Positions 1-6,252 of a DNA stretch of 12,985 bases are shown piece after piece. Both the position numbers and the translations under genes were made by a program. Source of the stretch: Candidatus Thorarchaeota archaeon (GTDB lineage Archaea > Asgardarchaeota > Thorarchaeia > Thorarchaeales > Thorarchaeaceae); NCBI GenBank assembly GCA_016841005.1, contig JAEORG010000363.1, positions 1 through 12,985 of the forward strand, read 5' to 3'. The first letter of the stretch is position 1. Each line of letters begins with the position of its first letter. The notes beneath the pieces were generated by a model. It was not told the DNA's origin. It saw only the letters and a program-made list of their open reading frames with translations, and did not search any database.

Positions 1-2
1 AT

Positions 3-191
3 TCAGTGTTCTGTATAGTTGATAATTCAAACAAGAGTATCTATCTTTGGATGGGAAGTAACTGTGGTGTCCGTAAGAAATTTGCAGGCGCTCAAACAGC
101 ATCACACTTACGAACCGAGCAAGGAAATGGATTTCGAGTAAGACCACTGGATGAAGGTGAAGAACCCTCTGATTTACTATCCATTGAGTAA
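3..191 (+). CDS. Gelsolin-domain protein, C-terminal fragment (5' end outside window)
   Basis: An open frame enters from the left edge and stops at TAA 189-191, giving about 62 residues. The pattern is that of a gelsolin repeat: a hydrophobic beta strand ending in Val-Asp (CFIVDN), a short turn, the strand IYLWMGS, a charged segment followed by the helix beginning KKFAGAQTASHL, then a final strand ending VRPLDEGEEPSDL. This matches the family consensus of strand, 'Y-x-W-x-G', helix, and 'EG-E-P-x-x-F' ending, except that the usual aromatic residue after the acidic turn is replaced by Asp-Leu-Leu. Gelsolins bind actin and sever or cap filaments, often under calcium control; Asgard archaea are the prokaryotes known for functional gelsolins working with their own actins. 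The protein ends right after this domain, so this is the last repeat. How many domains precede it cannot be seen. The call rests on pattern recognition of a short fragment. Confidence 0.68.
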   Translation, partial: SVFCIVDNSNKSIYLWMGSNCGVRKKFAGAQTASHLRTEQGNGFRVRPLDEGEEPSDLLSIE

Positions 192-210
192 GTATGCCCA
201 TCCATAACAT

Positions 211-218
211 TCTATAAC
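211..218 (+). promoter_or_regulatory. Possible TATA box for the alcohol dehydrogenase gene
   Basis: TCTATAAC sits about 35-40 bases before the ATG at 253, in the 61-base gap after the gelsolin stop. An archaeal start site 25-27 bases downstream would fall near 238-240, leaving a leader of about a dozen bases that would just include the GAGAGG site at 239-244. The gap is short enough that read-through from the gelsolin gene is equally possible. Confidence 0.3.
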
Positions 219-252
219 CCAATAACCATTGTGCGAAAGAGAGGACAGACCA

Positions 253-1296
253 ATGAAGGCTCTAGTCAAGACCGCACGAGGAGTCGGAAATATCGAACTC
301 CAAGATATTGAGCGTCCAAAACCCGGACGTGGTGAAGTTCTCATTGAAGTTGCTGCAGCTGGAATCTGTGGTACTGACTTGCATATCCGCCAGAATCATT
401 CATTCTACACTCCCCCCGTTGTTTTGGGTCATGAATATGCAGGAACTGTTGTAGAATTGGGAGAAGACATATCAAACATTGTTATTGGTGATCGAGTCAC
501 TTCTCCAGCAACTCAATATTGTGGTCAATGCTATCAATGTAAAAATGCTCATGTAAATCGCTGTACGGCAGATAACAAAAAGATTCTAGGCGTTTCAGTA
601 GCAAATGGCGGTTTTGCAAGATACGTCGCTGTACCCGAATATGTTTTGCATAGGATTCCAGATGGGCTTTCGTTAGAAGAAGCAGCACTTGCAGAGCCAA
701 CTGCCTGTGTTGTTCGTTGTGTTGCAGAGCGTTCACCAATAGCTCCGGGTGATGTTGTTGTTGTACAGGGACCGGGTACAATGGGATTGATTGCTACACA
801 AGTTGCAAAGGCCATGGGTGCATCGAAGGTCATCATCACGGGAATCACATCAGATGAATGGCGGTTTGAGATAGCAAAAAGAATCGGAGCTGATATGACA
901 ATCGATGTCTTGAAGGAAAAAGATCCAGTCGGAATAGTCGCTGGGATGACTGATTGTGCTGGCGCAGATGTCGTAATTGAAGCATCAGGGTCTGCAGCAG
1001 CTCGAAGACAGGCACTTGAATTTGTAAAGGTGACTGGCCATGTTACCTTACTTGGGACTCAAGGAACGAATACCGACTTGTATCTTGATCATGTTGTAGA
1101 GAAAGAACTCAGCATGACAGGGTCATGGGGTACTCTACCTTCCACGTGGGTTTTAACACTGAGACTAATGGCATCTGGACAAATTGATGTAAAACCACTG
1201 ATAACTCACAGAATCTCTATTGATGAGTGGGAGAAGGGGTTTGAGCTGATGGAAACACAACAGGCAATTAAGGTCTTATTCACTGACCTTGAATAA
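253..1296 (+). CDS. Zinc-dependent medium-chain alcohol/polyol dehydrogenase
   Basis: A 347-residue MDR-superfamily oxidoreductase of normal length. The N-terminal GroES-like domain carries catalytic zinc ligands Cys39, His60-Glu61 (GHEYAG) and Glu148 (LAEPTAC), plus a complete structural-zinc lobe at Cys90, Cys93, Cys96 and Cys104. The Rossmann fold starts near residue 168 with a glycine-rich VQGPGTMG motif. The sequence is closest in style to the sorbitol/threonine/2,3-butanediol dehydrogenase branch, so it likely oxidises a secondary alcohol or polyol, or reduces the ketone, with NAD(P) in the cytosol. The substrate cannot be read from sequence. I chose ATG 253 over the upstream in-frame TTG at 229 because GAGAGG (239-244) lies eight bases before it and the protein then begins MKALVKT, the normal family start. 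It is convergent with the AhpD-like gene, whose stop begins six bases further on. A 2,3-butanediol or acetoin-linked role is tempting given the acetoin-type E1 genes nearby, but that is inference only. Confidence 0.9.
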   Translation: MKALVKTARGVGNIELQDIERPKPGRGEVLIEVAAAGICGTDLHIRQNHSFYTPPVVLGHEYAGTVVELGEDISNIVIGDRVTSPATQYCGQCYQCKNAHVNRCTADNKKILGVSVANGGFARYVAVPEYVLHRIPDGLSLEEAALAEPTACVVRCVAERSPIAPGDVVVVQGPGTMGLIATQVAKAMGASKVIITGITSDEWRFEIAKRIGADMTIDVLKEKDPVGIVAGMTDCAGADVVIEASGSAAARRQALEFVKVTGHVTLLGTQGTNTDLYLDHVVEKELSMTGSWGTLPSTWVLTLRLMASGQIDVKPLITHRISIDEWEKGFELMETQQAIKVLFTDLE

Positions 1297-1314
1297 GAGA
1301 ATCATTTCTCTCTT
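1295..1314. terminator. Weak convergent hairpin between the dehydrogenase and AhpD-like genes
   Basis: AAGAGA at 1295-1300 pairs with TCTCTT at 1309-1314 around an eight-base loop; an alternative register gives five pairs with a six-base loop. It spans the stop codons of both converging genes. The stem is short and A+T-rich, so termination is plausible but weakly supported. Confidence 0.25.
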
Positions 1315-1658
1315 GGTGCCCAAGTATCTAATGCGTCCTGAATAACTGCGAGATGAGATGCAGCAGGTCCTCCACCCATTACAATTGCTACACCACAAGC
1401 TTCCATAATCTCTTCTCGTGTTGCACCAAGTTTTAGTGCTTGTTTAGTATGATACACCATACACGATTCACATGGAGCGAGAATCGATGCTACTATGCAG
1501 ATTATTTCCTTAAACTTAGCTGACAATGCTCCTTCAGTGTGAACGGTCTTTTGCAGATCAGTGAAAGCATTCCGAGTTTCAGGAATGTCTCGATTGAGCG
1601 CCCCGAAATGTCGCATGAAACTTTTCAACATTTTTTCAACATCGTAATCAGTCAACAC
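1302..1658 (-). CDS. AhpD-like / carboxymuconolactone decarboxylase family protein
   Basis: A 118-residue single-domain protein of the CMD/AhpD family, all-helical and usually oligomeric. The redox motif is complete: Cys63-x2-Cys66-x3-His70, with Glu51 twelve residues before the first cysteine. This spacing equals the Glu118/Cys130/Cys133/His137 set described for Mycobacterium tuberculosis AhpD, a peroxidase and adaptor whose disulfide is reduced by lipoylated E2 and dihydrolipoamide dehydrogenase. A true carboxymuconolactone decarboxylase would not need the CxxC pair, so a thiol-disulfide or peroxide-reducing role is more likely. The start is GTG 1658, with GGAG six bases upstream; TTG 1655 is an alternative and would change one residue. 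It lies 21 bases after lplA on the same strand with no promoter between, so the two are probably co-transcribed. The family also contains many proteins with no known function, so the electron donor and the substrate are unproven. Confidence 0.85.
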   Translation of the reverse strand: MLTDYDVEKMLKSFMRHFGALNRDIPETRNAFTDLQKTVHTEGALSAKFKEIICIVASILAPCESCMVYHTKQALKLGATREEIMEACGVAIVMGGGPAASHLAVIQDALDTWAPREK

Positions 1659-1679
1659 AAATTACTCCATGAATTATTA

Positions 1680-2477
1680 TCACTCTTGGGCCAAGGTGCC
1701 CAGATTCCACTCGAGCTGAGAATATCGTGTCTGATATAAAGACTCTGCACGCTCTAATTCTTCCTTGGTGAATTCACCTATGTTGATTTTTTCCTCAGCG
1801 ATTTCTTCTAGGGTAGCTATTATCGCGTTCTTGATTTCTATGTCCGTTGGTCGATTAGTCAATTCATTAGCAATACATGTTACAAGGTCTCTTCTGCTCT
1901 CAAGACAGCGAATTCTCCTATTGTCACGAAGGTATTCAGGTTGGTTTTCTGGAACATCTAAAGCTCTCTTCAAAACATTGAGTTCTGAATCTATAAGGAG
2001 TGTTCCATGGATGAATGAAACACCTTGTTTTATCCAACCAGCTGTTCCCGTGATTTTCTTTCCGTTAACTCGAAGACACGATCTATAACTATCATATATT
2101 GCAGGTACTCCAACCGTTCGAAGTGCTGATGCTATGGCTCCTACAAAATTCCAGTAGAGCTCATTCAAGGTTCTACATACATATGATTCACTTTGATCAA
2201 GACAGATAGTGAAATTCAGATTTCCTGTATCATGAAAAACAGTGCCTCCTCCTGTGAACCTTCTGGCAATTGGAATTCTCATTTCATTACAATAGGCGAT
2301 GTTTGCTTCTTTGTGAACACATTGAAAGCGTCCAAGTACTATTGCTACTTGAGACCGCCAGAATCTGAGAGTGTTTATCTTATCTTCTCTGTCTGCATTC
2401 TCTCTAGCTATCGCCTCCTCGATTGCTAGATTTCTGTAAACATTGACCTCATCTTCTTCTAGCAGTCGCCAGACCAC
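1680..2477 (-). CDS. lplA: Lipoate-protein ligase A-type enzyme (BPL/LplA/LipB fold)
   Basis: A 265-residue protein that should activate lipoate with ATP and attach it to the lipoyl lysine of E2. The family signatures are in order: VLGRFQ (about 47-52), the RRFTGGGTVFHD loop (72-83) that binds the lipoyl-adenylate, NGKKITG (138-144) with the substrate-binding lysine, and HGTLL (157-161). The length is that of the catalytic domain alone; the C-terminal accessory domain of bacterial LplA is absent. In Thermoplasma that domain is a separate protein, LplB, and no such gene is visible here. A LipM-type octanoyltransferase is the main alternative and cannot be excluded, although that family normally uses a cysteine nucleophile that I do not clearly see. 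The start is GTG 2477, six bases after GGTGA; the ATG at 2479 is in another frame. The lipoylated partner is presumably the E2 encoded about 500 bases upstream on the same strand, in a separate transcription unit. Confidence 0.87.
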   Translation of the reverse strand: MVWRLLEEDEVNVYRNLAIEEAIARENADREDKINTLRFWRSQVAIVLGRFQCVHKEANIAYCNEMRIPIARRFTGGGTVFHDTGNLNFTICLDQSESYVCRTLNELYWNFVGAIASALRTVGVPAIYDSYRSCLRVNGKKITGTAGWIKQGVSFIHGTLLIDSELNVLKRALDVPENQPEYLRDNRRIRCLESRRDLVTCIANELTNRPTDIEIKNAIIATLEEIAEEKINIGEFTKEELERAESLYQTRYSQLEWNLGTLAQE

Positions 2478-2493
2478 ATTTGTTCACCAGTCA

Positions 2494-2499
2494 TTAAAT
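2494..2499 (+). promoter_or_regulatory. Possible TATA box for the structured RNA candidate
   Basis: TTAAAT lies about 27 bases before 2525, the first base of the possible closing helix of the RNA candidate, which is the normal archaeal spacing. On the opposite strand the same A+T patch is too close to the lplA GTG start to serve it, which favours use on the + strand. The box is imperfect. Confidence 0.3.
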
Positions 2500-2524
2500 C
2501 TAATGGTAAAGGTGAAACAAAAGA

Positions 2525-2689
2525 GTATGGGGTATTGCCGGCAGTGTTGCAGGGGGACTGCCGGCAGGTCGAGCCTCCGAGGAGAGAGGTCCAAAAAGAG
2601 GCTCTGAGCAGATGTCATAGTTCGAGGTGACATCACGGAGGGGACCGCGTGTCAAAGATGAATCAGGGTGCAAGCATTTAAGGCCCTAC
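2525..2689 (+). ncRNA. Candidate structured non-coding RNA, family unknown
   Basis: The 257-base gap between the lplA and zinc-ribbon genes has a G+C-rich core that contrasts with the A+T-rich surroundings and has no convincing reading frame. Perfect stems are visible: TGCCGGCAGT 2536-2545 with ACTGCCGGCA 2557-2566 (ten pairs, 11-base loop); GAGCCT 2571-2576 with AGGCTC 2599-2604; GATGTCA 2611-2617 with TGACATC 2628-2634. Two further complementary pairs, CTCCG 2575-2579 with CGGAG 2636-2640 and GGTCC 2588-2592 with GGACC 2642-2646, cross one another and could form a pseudoknot or alternative fold. GTATGG 2525-2530 and CCCTAC 2684-2689 could close the whole with one mismatch. The + strand is favoured because it is G-rich and has a TATA-like box at the right distance. 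On the - strand a T-rich run near 2510-2525 could serve as a terminator, so the strand is not certain. It could also be a long leader of the zinc-ribbon gene. Ends are approximate. Confidence 0.55.
2677..2682 (+). promoter_or_regulatory. Possible TATA box for the zinc-ribbon gene
   Basis: TTTAAG is placed so that transcription would begin near 2705, giving a 30-base leader that contains GGTGGG (2718-2723) eleven bases before ATG 2735. It overlaps the 3' end of the RNA candidate, so the gene may instead be read through from that RNA. Confidence 0.28.
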
Positions 2690-2734
2690 AAAATCAATTG
2701 AACATAGAAAAATCGTTGGTGGGAAGATAAAGAT

Positions 2735-2932
2735 ATGGAGATTAAATGTGAATCATGTGGAAATATAAATTGGAAAATAGCACTTCGAGAAGTGAAAATT
2801 ATGCGAATGGCTCCTTCAGTTATTCTCACTGTTCTGATATGTGAAGGATGTGGAATGATGTATCCATTATACACAGCTGGTTCGCGTACCTCTGTAGAAC
2901 AAATTGAAGAGCTCATGCGAAAACACGTATAG
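2735..2932 (+). CDS. Small zinc-ribbon protein, 65 residues, function unknown
   Basis: The protein has Cys5-x2-Cys8 and Cys36-x2-Cys39, each followed by Gly, the two knuckles of a zinc ribbon, separated by 27 residues of mostly beta character (strand-rich KIMRMAPSVILTVLICEGC). The tail from residue 45 is a short helix, EQIEELMRKH. Such mini-ribbons occur in archaeal transcription, translation and redox accessory proteins, but nothing here picks one. It starts at ATG 2735 after a modest GGTGGG site. The antisense frame over the same region lacks any domain and is rejected. The gene follows the structured RNA candidate and is convergent with the E2 gene, so it is probably monocistronic. I do not recognise a named family. 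Confidence 0.68.
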   Translation: MEIKCESCGNINWKIALREVKIMRMAPSVILTVLICEGCGMMYPLYTAGSRTSVEQIEELMRKHV

Positions 2933-2959
2933 GTAAACTAGATGTGAACAGAAGCTGTA

Positions 2960-2977
2960 GGGCTCTCATATGAGCCC
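2960..2977. terminator. Convergent terminator hairpin between zinc-ribbon and E2 genes
   Basis: GGGCTC (2960-2965) pairs perfectly with GAGCCC (2972-2977) around a six-base loop. It lies in the 54-base gap between two converging genes, so it can serve either strand. No long T run follows, and archaeal termination need not use a hairpin, so its role is a reasonable guess. Confidence 0.45.
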
Positions 2978-2986
2978 ATACACAAA

Positions 2987-4231
2987 CTAGTACTTCATCA
3001 TGAAGGGATTCTCTAGAATTTCCTTTAATGCCTGCAGAAATTGTCCAGCGGGTGCACCATCAAGAACTCGATGGTCGACAGCACAACTAGCCATCATCAT
3101 GTGTCTGATAGCAATCATATCATCAATTACTACAGGTTTCTTCTTGATCTGTCCAAGAGCAAGAATCGCGGTTTCTGGAGGATTGATGACTGGGATGAAC
3201 AGATCAACCTTGAATGGACCTAAGTTAGATACCGTGAATGTACTTCCTGTGAGTTCCTCAGGTTTGAAGTTGTTTTCTTTTGCCTTTTTGCCAAAAGCTT
3301 TTGTTTCCAATGCTATTTCTGTTATTGATTTCTTGTTAGCGTTTCTTACAACAGGCACAATGAGTCCATCATCTGTAGCCATAGCAACTCCTAGGTGAAC
3401 ATCAGAAAACATATGCAAGTCATTACCTGTCAGTGCTGCATTGAACTTTGGAAATCTCTCAAGTACGTCAGCCACAGCTTTTAGGATAATATCATTAAAT
3501 GATATTCTAATTCCGAGAGAGTTCTCTATTGCAACATTGAGTTCCCTCCGAAGTCCAACTGCCTCAGTCATATCTATCTCAGTAATCATGGTTATGTGAG
3601 GATTGTGAGAGCTTTGAGTCATTCGTCTTGCTATGGTGCGTCTTAATGGTGACATCGTTTCAATTTTCTTCACAGCACGATCATCTGAGATGGATATGCT
3701 AGGCATAGCAGTAGTCATTCCCTGACCTACAATGACGTCTTTCTCGATTATCCTTCCATCAGGTCCAGAACCAGTTATGAAGGCCAGATCAACTCCCAAT
3801 TCATTGGCTTTCTTCTTGGCTCTTGGTGATGCTTTTATACGCCCACCTTTCATCACAGAGGTTGTTGATGTTTCAACTGAGGTCATCTTTGCTTCAGTCG
3901 GGGCTGTAGTAATTTGAACAGGTGGTGGAGATGTAGTGGTTACAACGGCACCTTCATTCATTTTCTTAGGCATGATGTCAGGAACCTTTTCTCCTTTCTT
4001 GCCAATGTAAGCAATCGGTTCACTGATAGGAATCTCATCGTTGACTTCACAAAGGATCTTAAGGATGGTTCCATCTGCCGGAGCTTCTAGTTCAAACTCA
4101 TTCTTTTCACCAAAGATTTCAACGACAGGATCCCCCTTCTTGACGTCATCTCCTTCTTCTTTCAACCACTTGAGGATAACGCCATATTCCATGGCGACAC
4201 TCATTCTCTGCATGATCATGGTGGTTACCAT
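2987..4231 (-). CDS. 2-oxoacid dehydrogenase complex E2, dihydrolipoamide acyltransferase
   Basis: A 414-residue E2 with the full domain order. Residues about 1-80 form one lipoyl domain; the lipoyl lysine is Lys43 in FGEKNEFELEAPADG. Residues about 85-130 are a Thr/Pro/Val-rich flexible linker. Residues about 134-168 are the peripheral subunit-binding domain (SPRAKKKANELGVDL, GRIIEKDV). From about 190 comes the catalytic domain, ending with DHRVLDG where His387 and Asp391 form the acyltransfer site. It moves the acyl group from E1 to CoA and forms the core of the complex. AGGAG (4242-4246, read on this strand) precedes ATG 4231 and overlaps the stop of E1-beta 13 bases upstream, so translation is coupled. 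It is the last gene of the E1-alpha/E1-beta/E2 operon. The acyl specificity (pyruvate, acetoin or branched-chain) cannot be settled from this subunit. No E3 gene follows. Confidence 0.94.
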   Translation of the reverse strand: MVTTMIMQRMSVAMEYGVILKWLKEEGDDVKKGDPVVEIFGEKNEFELEAPADGTILKILCEVNDEIPISEPIAYIGKKGEKVPDIMPKKMNEGAVVTTTSPPPVQITTAPTEAKMTSVETSTTSVMKGGRIKASPRAKKKANELGVDLAFITGSGPDGRIIEKDVIVGQGMTTAMPSISISDDRAVKKIETMSPLRRTIARRMTQSSHNPHITMITEIDMTEAVGLRRELNVAIENSLGIRISFNDIILKAVADVLERFPKFNAALTGNDLHMFSDVHLGVAMATDDGLIVPVVRNANKKSITEIALETKAFGKKAKENNFKPEELTGSTFTVSNLGPFKVDLFIPVINPPETAILALGQIKKKPVVIDDMIAIRHMMMASCAVDHRVLDGAPAGQFLQALKEILENPFMMKY

Positions 4232-4244
4232 TAGCTAAACGCTC

Positions 4245-5219
4245 CTAGATGATATCGCGAATTGCTTGTGCAATCTTCTTGTTATCAGGGATGAAATATT
4301 GTTCGAGAGGCGGACTAAAGGGAACAGGAGTATCTGGAGCATTGACTCTTTTGATAGGTGCATCAAGCCAATCAAATGCCTCTTCTTGAACAACTGCTGC
4401 CACTTCTGCTGTTGTTGCAAGAGTCTTTGTTTCCTCAGTGACTAAGACCAATCTTCCTGTTTTCTTAACTGACTCTATCAGTGTTTTCTTGTCCAGCGGC
4501 ACTAGTGTGCGTGGATCAATTACCTCAACACTAATCCCTTCTTTTGCAAGTTCTTCTGCAACTTCCAATCCCTTGTGTAACATGAACATTGTACCCCAGA
4601 GAGTGACATCAGCTCCTTCTCTGCGAATTTTTGCCTCTCCAAAGGGGATAGTATAGTCATCATCTGGGACTTCTTCCTTTTTATCATATACCAACTTATG
4701 CTCTGCAAATAGTACTGGATCTGGATCTCTTATCGCTGTCTTAATCATACCTTTAGCATCTGATGCAAATGCAGGGACCGCAACTTTTAGTCCTGGCGTG
4801 TGCATAAACCATGATTCTAAGCTCTGAGAGTGATGCGATGCAATATTCTTACCTCCGCCAAAGACCGTACGGATAACAAGAGGAACAGAAGTTTGCCCAC
4901 CAAACATATAGCGCATTTTTGCTGCTTGATTACAAATTTGATCCATCGCAAGAGTGATCAAGTCCCCAAACATTATTTCCGCAACTGGTCGCATCCCTGT
5001 AATTGCAGCACCGACTGCTGCTCCTGCAATAGTGTTCTCAGAGATTGGAGTATCTCGAACACGATTTTCTCCGAACTCTTCAGCAAGTCCCTTTGTGACT
5101 TTGAAGGCGCCTCCCCAATTAAGACCAACATCTTCTCCCATGATGAATACTCTTTCATCTCGAGTCATTTCTTCGCGGAGTCCCTCTTTTAGAGCATCAC
5201 GATATGTTTTTTCTACCAT
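4245..5219 (-). CDS. 2-oxoacid dehydrogenase E1 component, beta subunit
   Basis: At 324 residues this is the normal length for a free E1-beta. The pyrimidine-binding domain carries GEDVG (28-32) and the DTPISENTIAGAAVGAA block, in which Glu61 is the glutamate that activates the thiamine aminopyrimidine. RPVAEIMFGDL follows. The SHHSQSLESWFMH segment (about 128-140) supplies the active-site histidine. The C-terminal transketolase-type domain (about 200-320) includes the IDPRTLVPLD motif. With E1-alpha it forms the thiamine-diphosphate heterotetramer that decarboxylates the 2-oxoacid and reductively acylates the E2 lipoyl arm. ATG 5219 begins at the base next to the E1-alpha TAA (5222-5220), an exact abutment implying coupled translation. 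The sequence style resembles pyruvate and acetoin dehydrogenase beta subunits (AcoB/PdhB) more than branched-chain ones, but specificity is inferred. Confidence 0.95.
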   Translation of the reverse strand: MVEKTYRDALKEGLREEMTRDERVFIMGEDVGLNWGGAFKVTKGLAEEFGENRVRDTPISENTIAGAAVGAAITGMRPVAEIMFGDLITLAMDQICNQAAKMRYMFGGQTSVPLVIRTVFGGGKNIASHHSQSLESWFMHTPGLKVAVPAFASDAKGMIKTAIRDPDPVLFAEHKLVYDKKEEVPDDDYTIPFGEAKIRREGADVTLWGTMFMLHKGLEVAEELAKEGISVEVIDPRTLVPLDKKTLIESVKKTGRLVLVTEETKTLATTAEVAAVVQEEAFDWLDAPIKRVNAPDTPVPFSPPLEQYFIPDNKKIAQAIRDII

Positions 5220-6194
5220 TTAAAACGCCTCCGCATAAACATCATCCAAGGCTTCCTCTGGTTTTGGAAATTCAGATTTCTTTGCAAATTCAGCTGCTTT
5301 GTCTATTTCTTTCTGTAGTTTCGTTCTTATTTTCTCAGCTTCTTTCTCAGTCAGGGCTCCTTCATCGATAGCAACTTTCGTAATAACATTGACAGCATCC
5401 CGCTTTTCATTCAACCACTCCTTCGCCTCATCCTCAGGCCTATATTTTGCAGGATCAAAACGAGAATGGCCTCTCTGTCGGTATGTTTGGCATTCAATGA
5501 GTGTAGGGCCTCCACCATCACGTGCTCTTTTGACAGCCTCAACAGTTGCATTGTATACTTCTAGTGCATTATTTCCATCAACGACTGAATTTGGCATACC
5601 ATATCCTGTCGCTCTTTCAGCGAGAGTTCCTGATGGGCAAGTCATAGTAATCGGCGTACCCATTGCGTAGAGATTATTCTCAACAATCCAGATTACTGGT
5701 AACTTCCAAATTGCAGACATATTTAGAGATTCACCAAATGTTCCATTATTTGATGCACCATCTCCAAAGAAACATGCAACAACATCTTTCGTGCCTCTCA
5801 TCTGGCAAGAAAGCGCGGCTCCCACCGCAATAGGTAATCCTGATGCGACAACTCCTGTAGCTCCTAATACTCCTTTGTCAAATTCAGTAATGTGCATCGA
5901 GCCACCCTTACCTTTGCATGACCCAGTAACTTTTCCAAGTAGCTCTGCTAACGCTGCATTTGGATCTGCACCTTTCGCGATGACATGACCATGCCCTCTA
6001 TGTGTGCTTTGAATCCAATCAGAATCCTTCAGTGCAGCAGTCACTCCTGCAGCAATTGCTTCTTGGCCAAGATAGAGATGCAAGGTTCCTGGAACAATGT
6101 TCTCTCCAAATAGTTCCCAGACTTTCTCTTCGAAGAGACGAACTCGTAGAGTTCTTGTATACAGGTCAATGAGTGTTTTCTTTTTTTCAGCCAT
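5220..6194 (-). CDS. 2-oxoacid dehydrogenase E1 component, alpha subunit (pyruvate/acetoin type)
   Basis: A 324-residue thiamine-diphosphate enzyme subunit. Key blocks in order: LYLGQEAIAAG (40-50), STHRGHGH (63-70), CKGKGGSMHI (93-102), and the cofactor/magnesium motif GDGA (144-147) running to ENN (172-174). RQRGHSRFDPAKYR (239-252) is the conserved loop near the active-site entrance. The wording of HVIAKGAD, CKGKGGSMHI and GHSR-DPA-YR is like bacterial acetoin dehydrogenase alpha (AcoA) and PDH alpha. I chose ATG 6194, not the upstream in-frame start at 6293, because the extra 33 residues resemble no E1 N-terminus, whereas MAEKKKTLIDLYTRTLRVRLFEE is the family's normal beginning, and GGCGG lies nine bases before it. 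It is the first gene of the operon, transcribed divergently from fwdD. It contributes the diphosphate-binding half of the active site shared with E1-beta. Confidence 0.93.
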   Translation of the reverse strand: MAEKKKTLIDLYTRTLRVRLFEEKVWELFGENIVPGTLHLYLGQEAIAAGVTAALKDSDWIQSTHRGHGHVIAKGADPNAALAELLGKVTGSCKGKGGSMHITEFDKGVLGATGVVASGLPIAVGAALSCQMRGTKDVVACFFGDGASNNGTFGESLNMSAIWKLPVIWIVENNLYAMGTPITMTCPSGTLAERATGYGMPNSVVDGNNALEVYNATVEAVKRARDGGGPTLIECQTYRQRGHSRFDPAKYRPEDEAKEWLNEKRDAVNVITKVAIDEGALTEKEAEKIRTKLQKEIDKAAEFAKKSEFPKPEEALDDVYAEAF

Positions 6195-6252
6195 TTTATC
6201 ATTCCGCCTGACCTGAATGTGGCATTTCTGGCCGGAACCTCGACTTGTATCT

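Noticed and set aside
229..252. TTG start eight codons upstream for the alcohol dehydrogenase
   Set aside because: The Shine-Dalgarno GAGAGG is correctly spaced for ATG 253 and lies inside the extended frame; the family begins at MKAL.
2618..2627. tRNA T-loop (TTCGAGG)
   Set aside because: No matching T-arm stem, acceptor stem or anticodon arm can be built around it; it is the loop of the GATGTCA hairpin.
2571..2667. Standard archaeal RNase P RNA
   Set aside because: GAGGA...GGTCC and AGATGAAT look like its conserved blocks, but they are only about 75 bases apart, and the downstream block does not pair with the upstream one as helix P4 needs. A reduced form is left open in the findings.
2686..2916. 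76-residue antisense frame over the zinc-ribbon gene
   Set aside because: No domain or cysteine pattern and no ribosome site; the + strand frame has a clear CxxC pair.
3000..3398. Open frames on the + strand opposite the E2 gene
   Set aside because: Shadow frames over a gene with complete lipoyl, binding and catalytic motifs.
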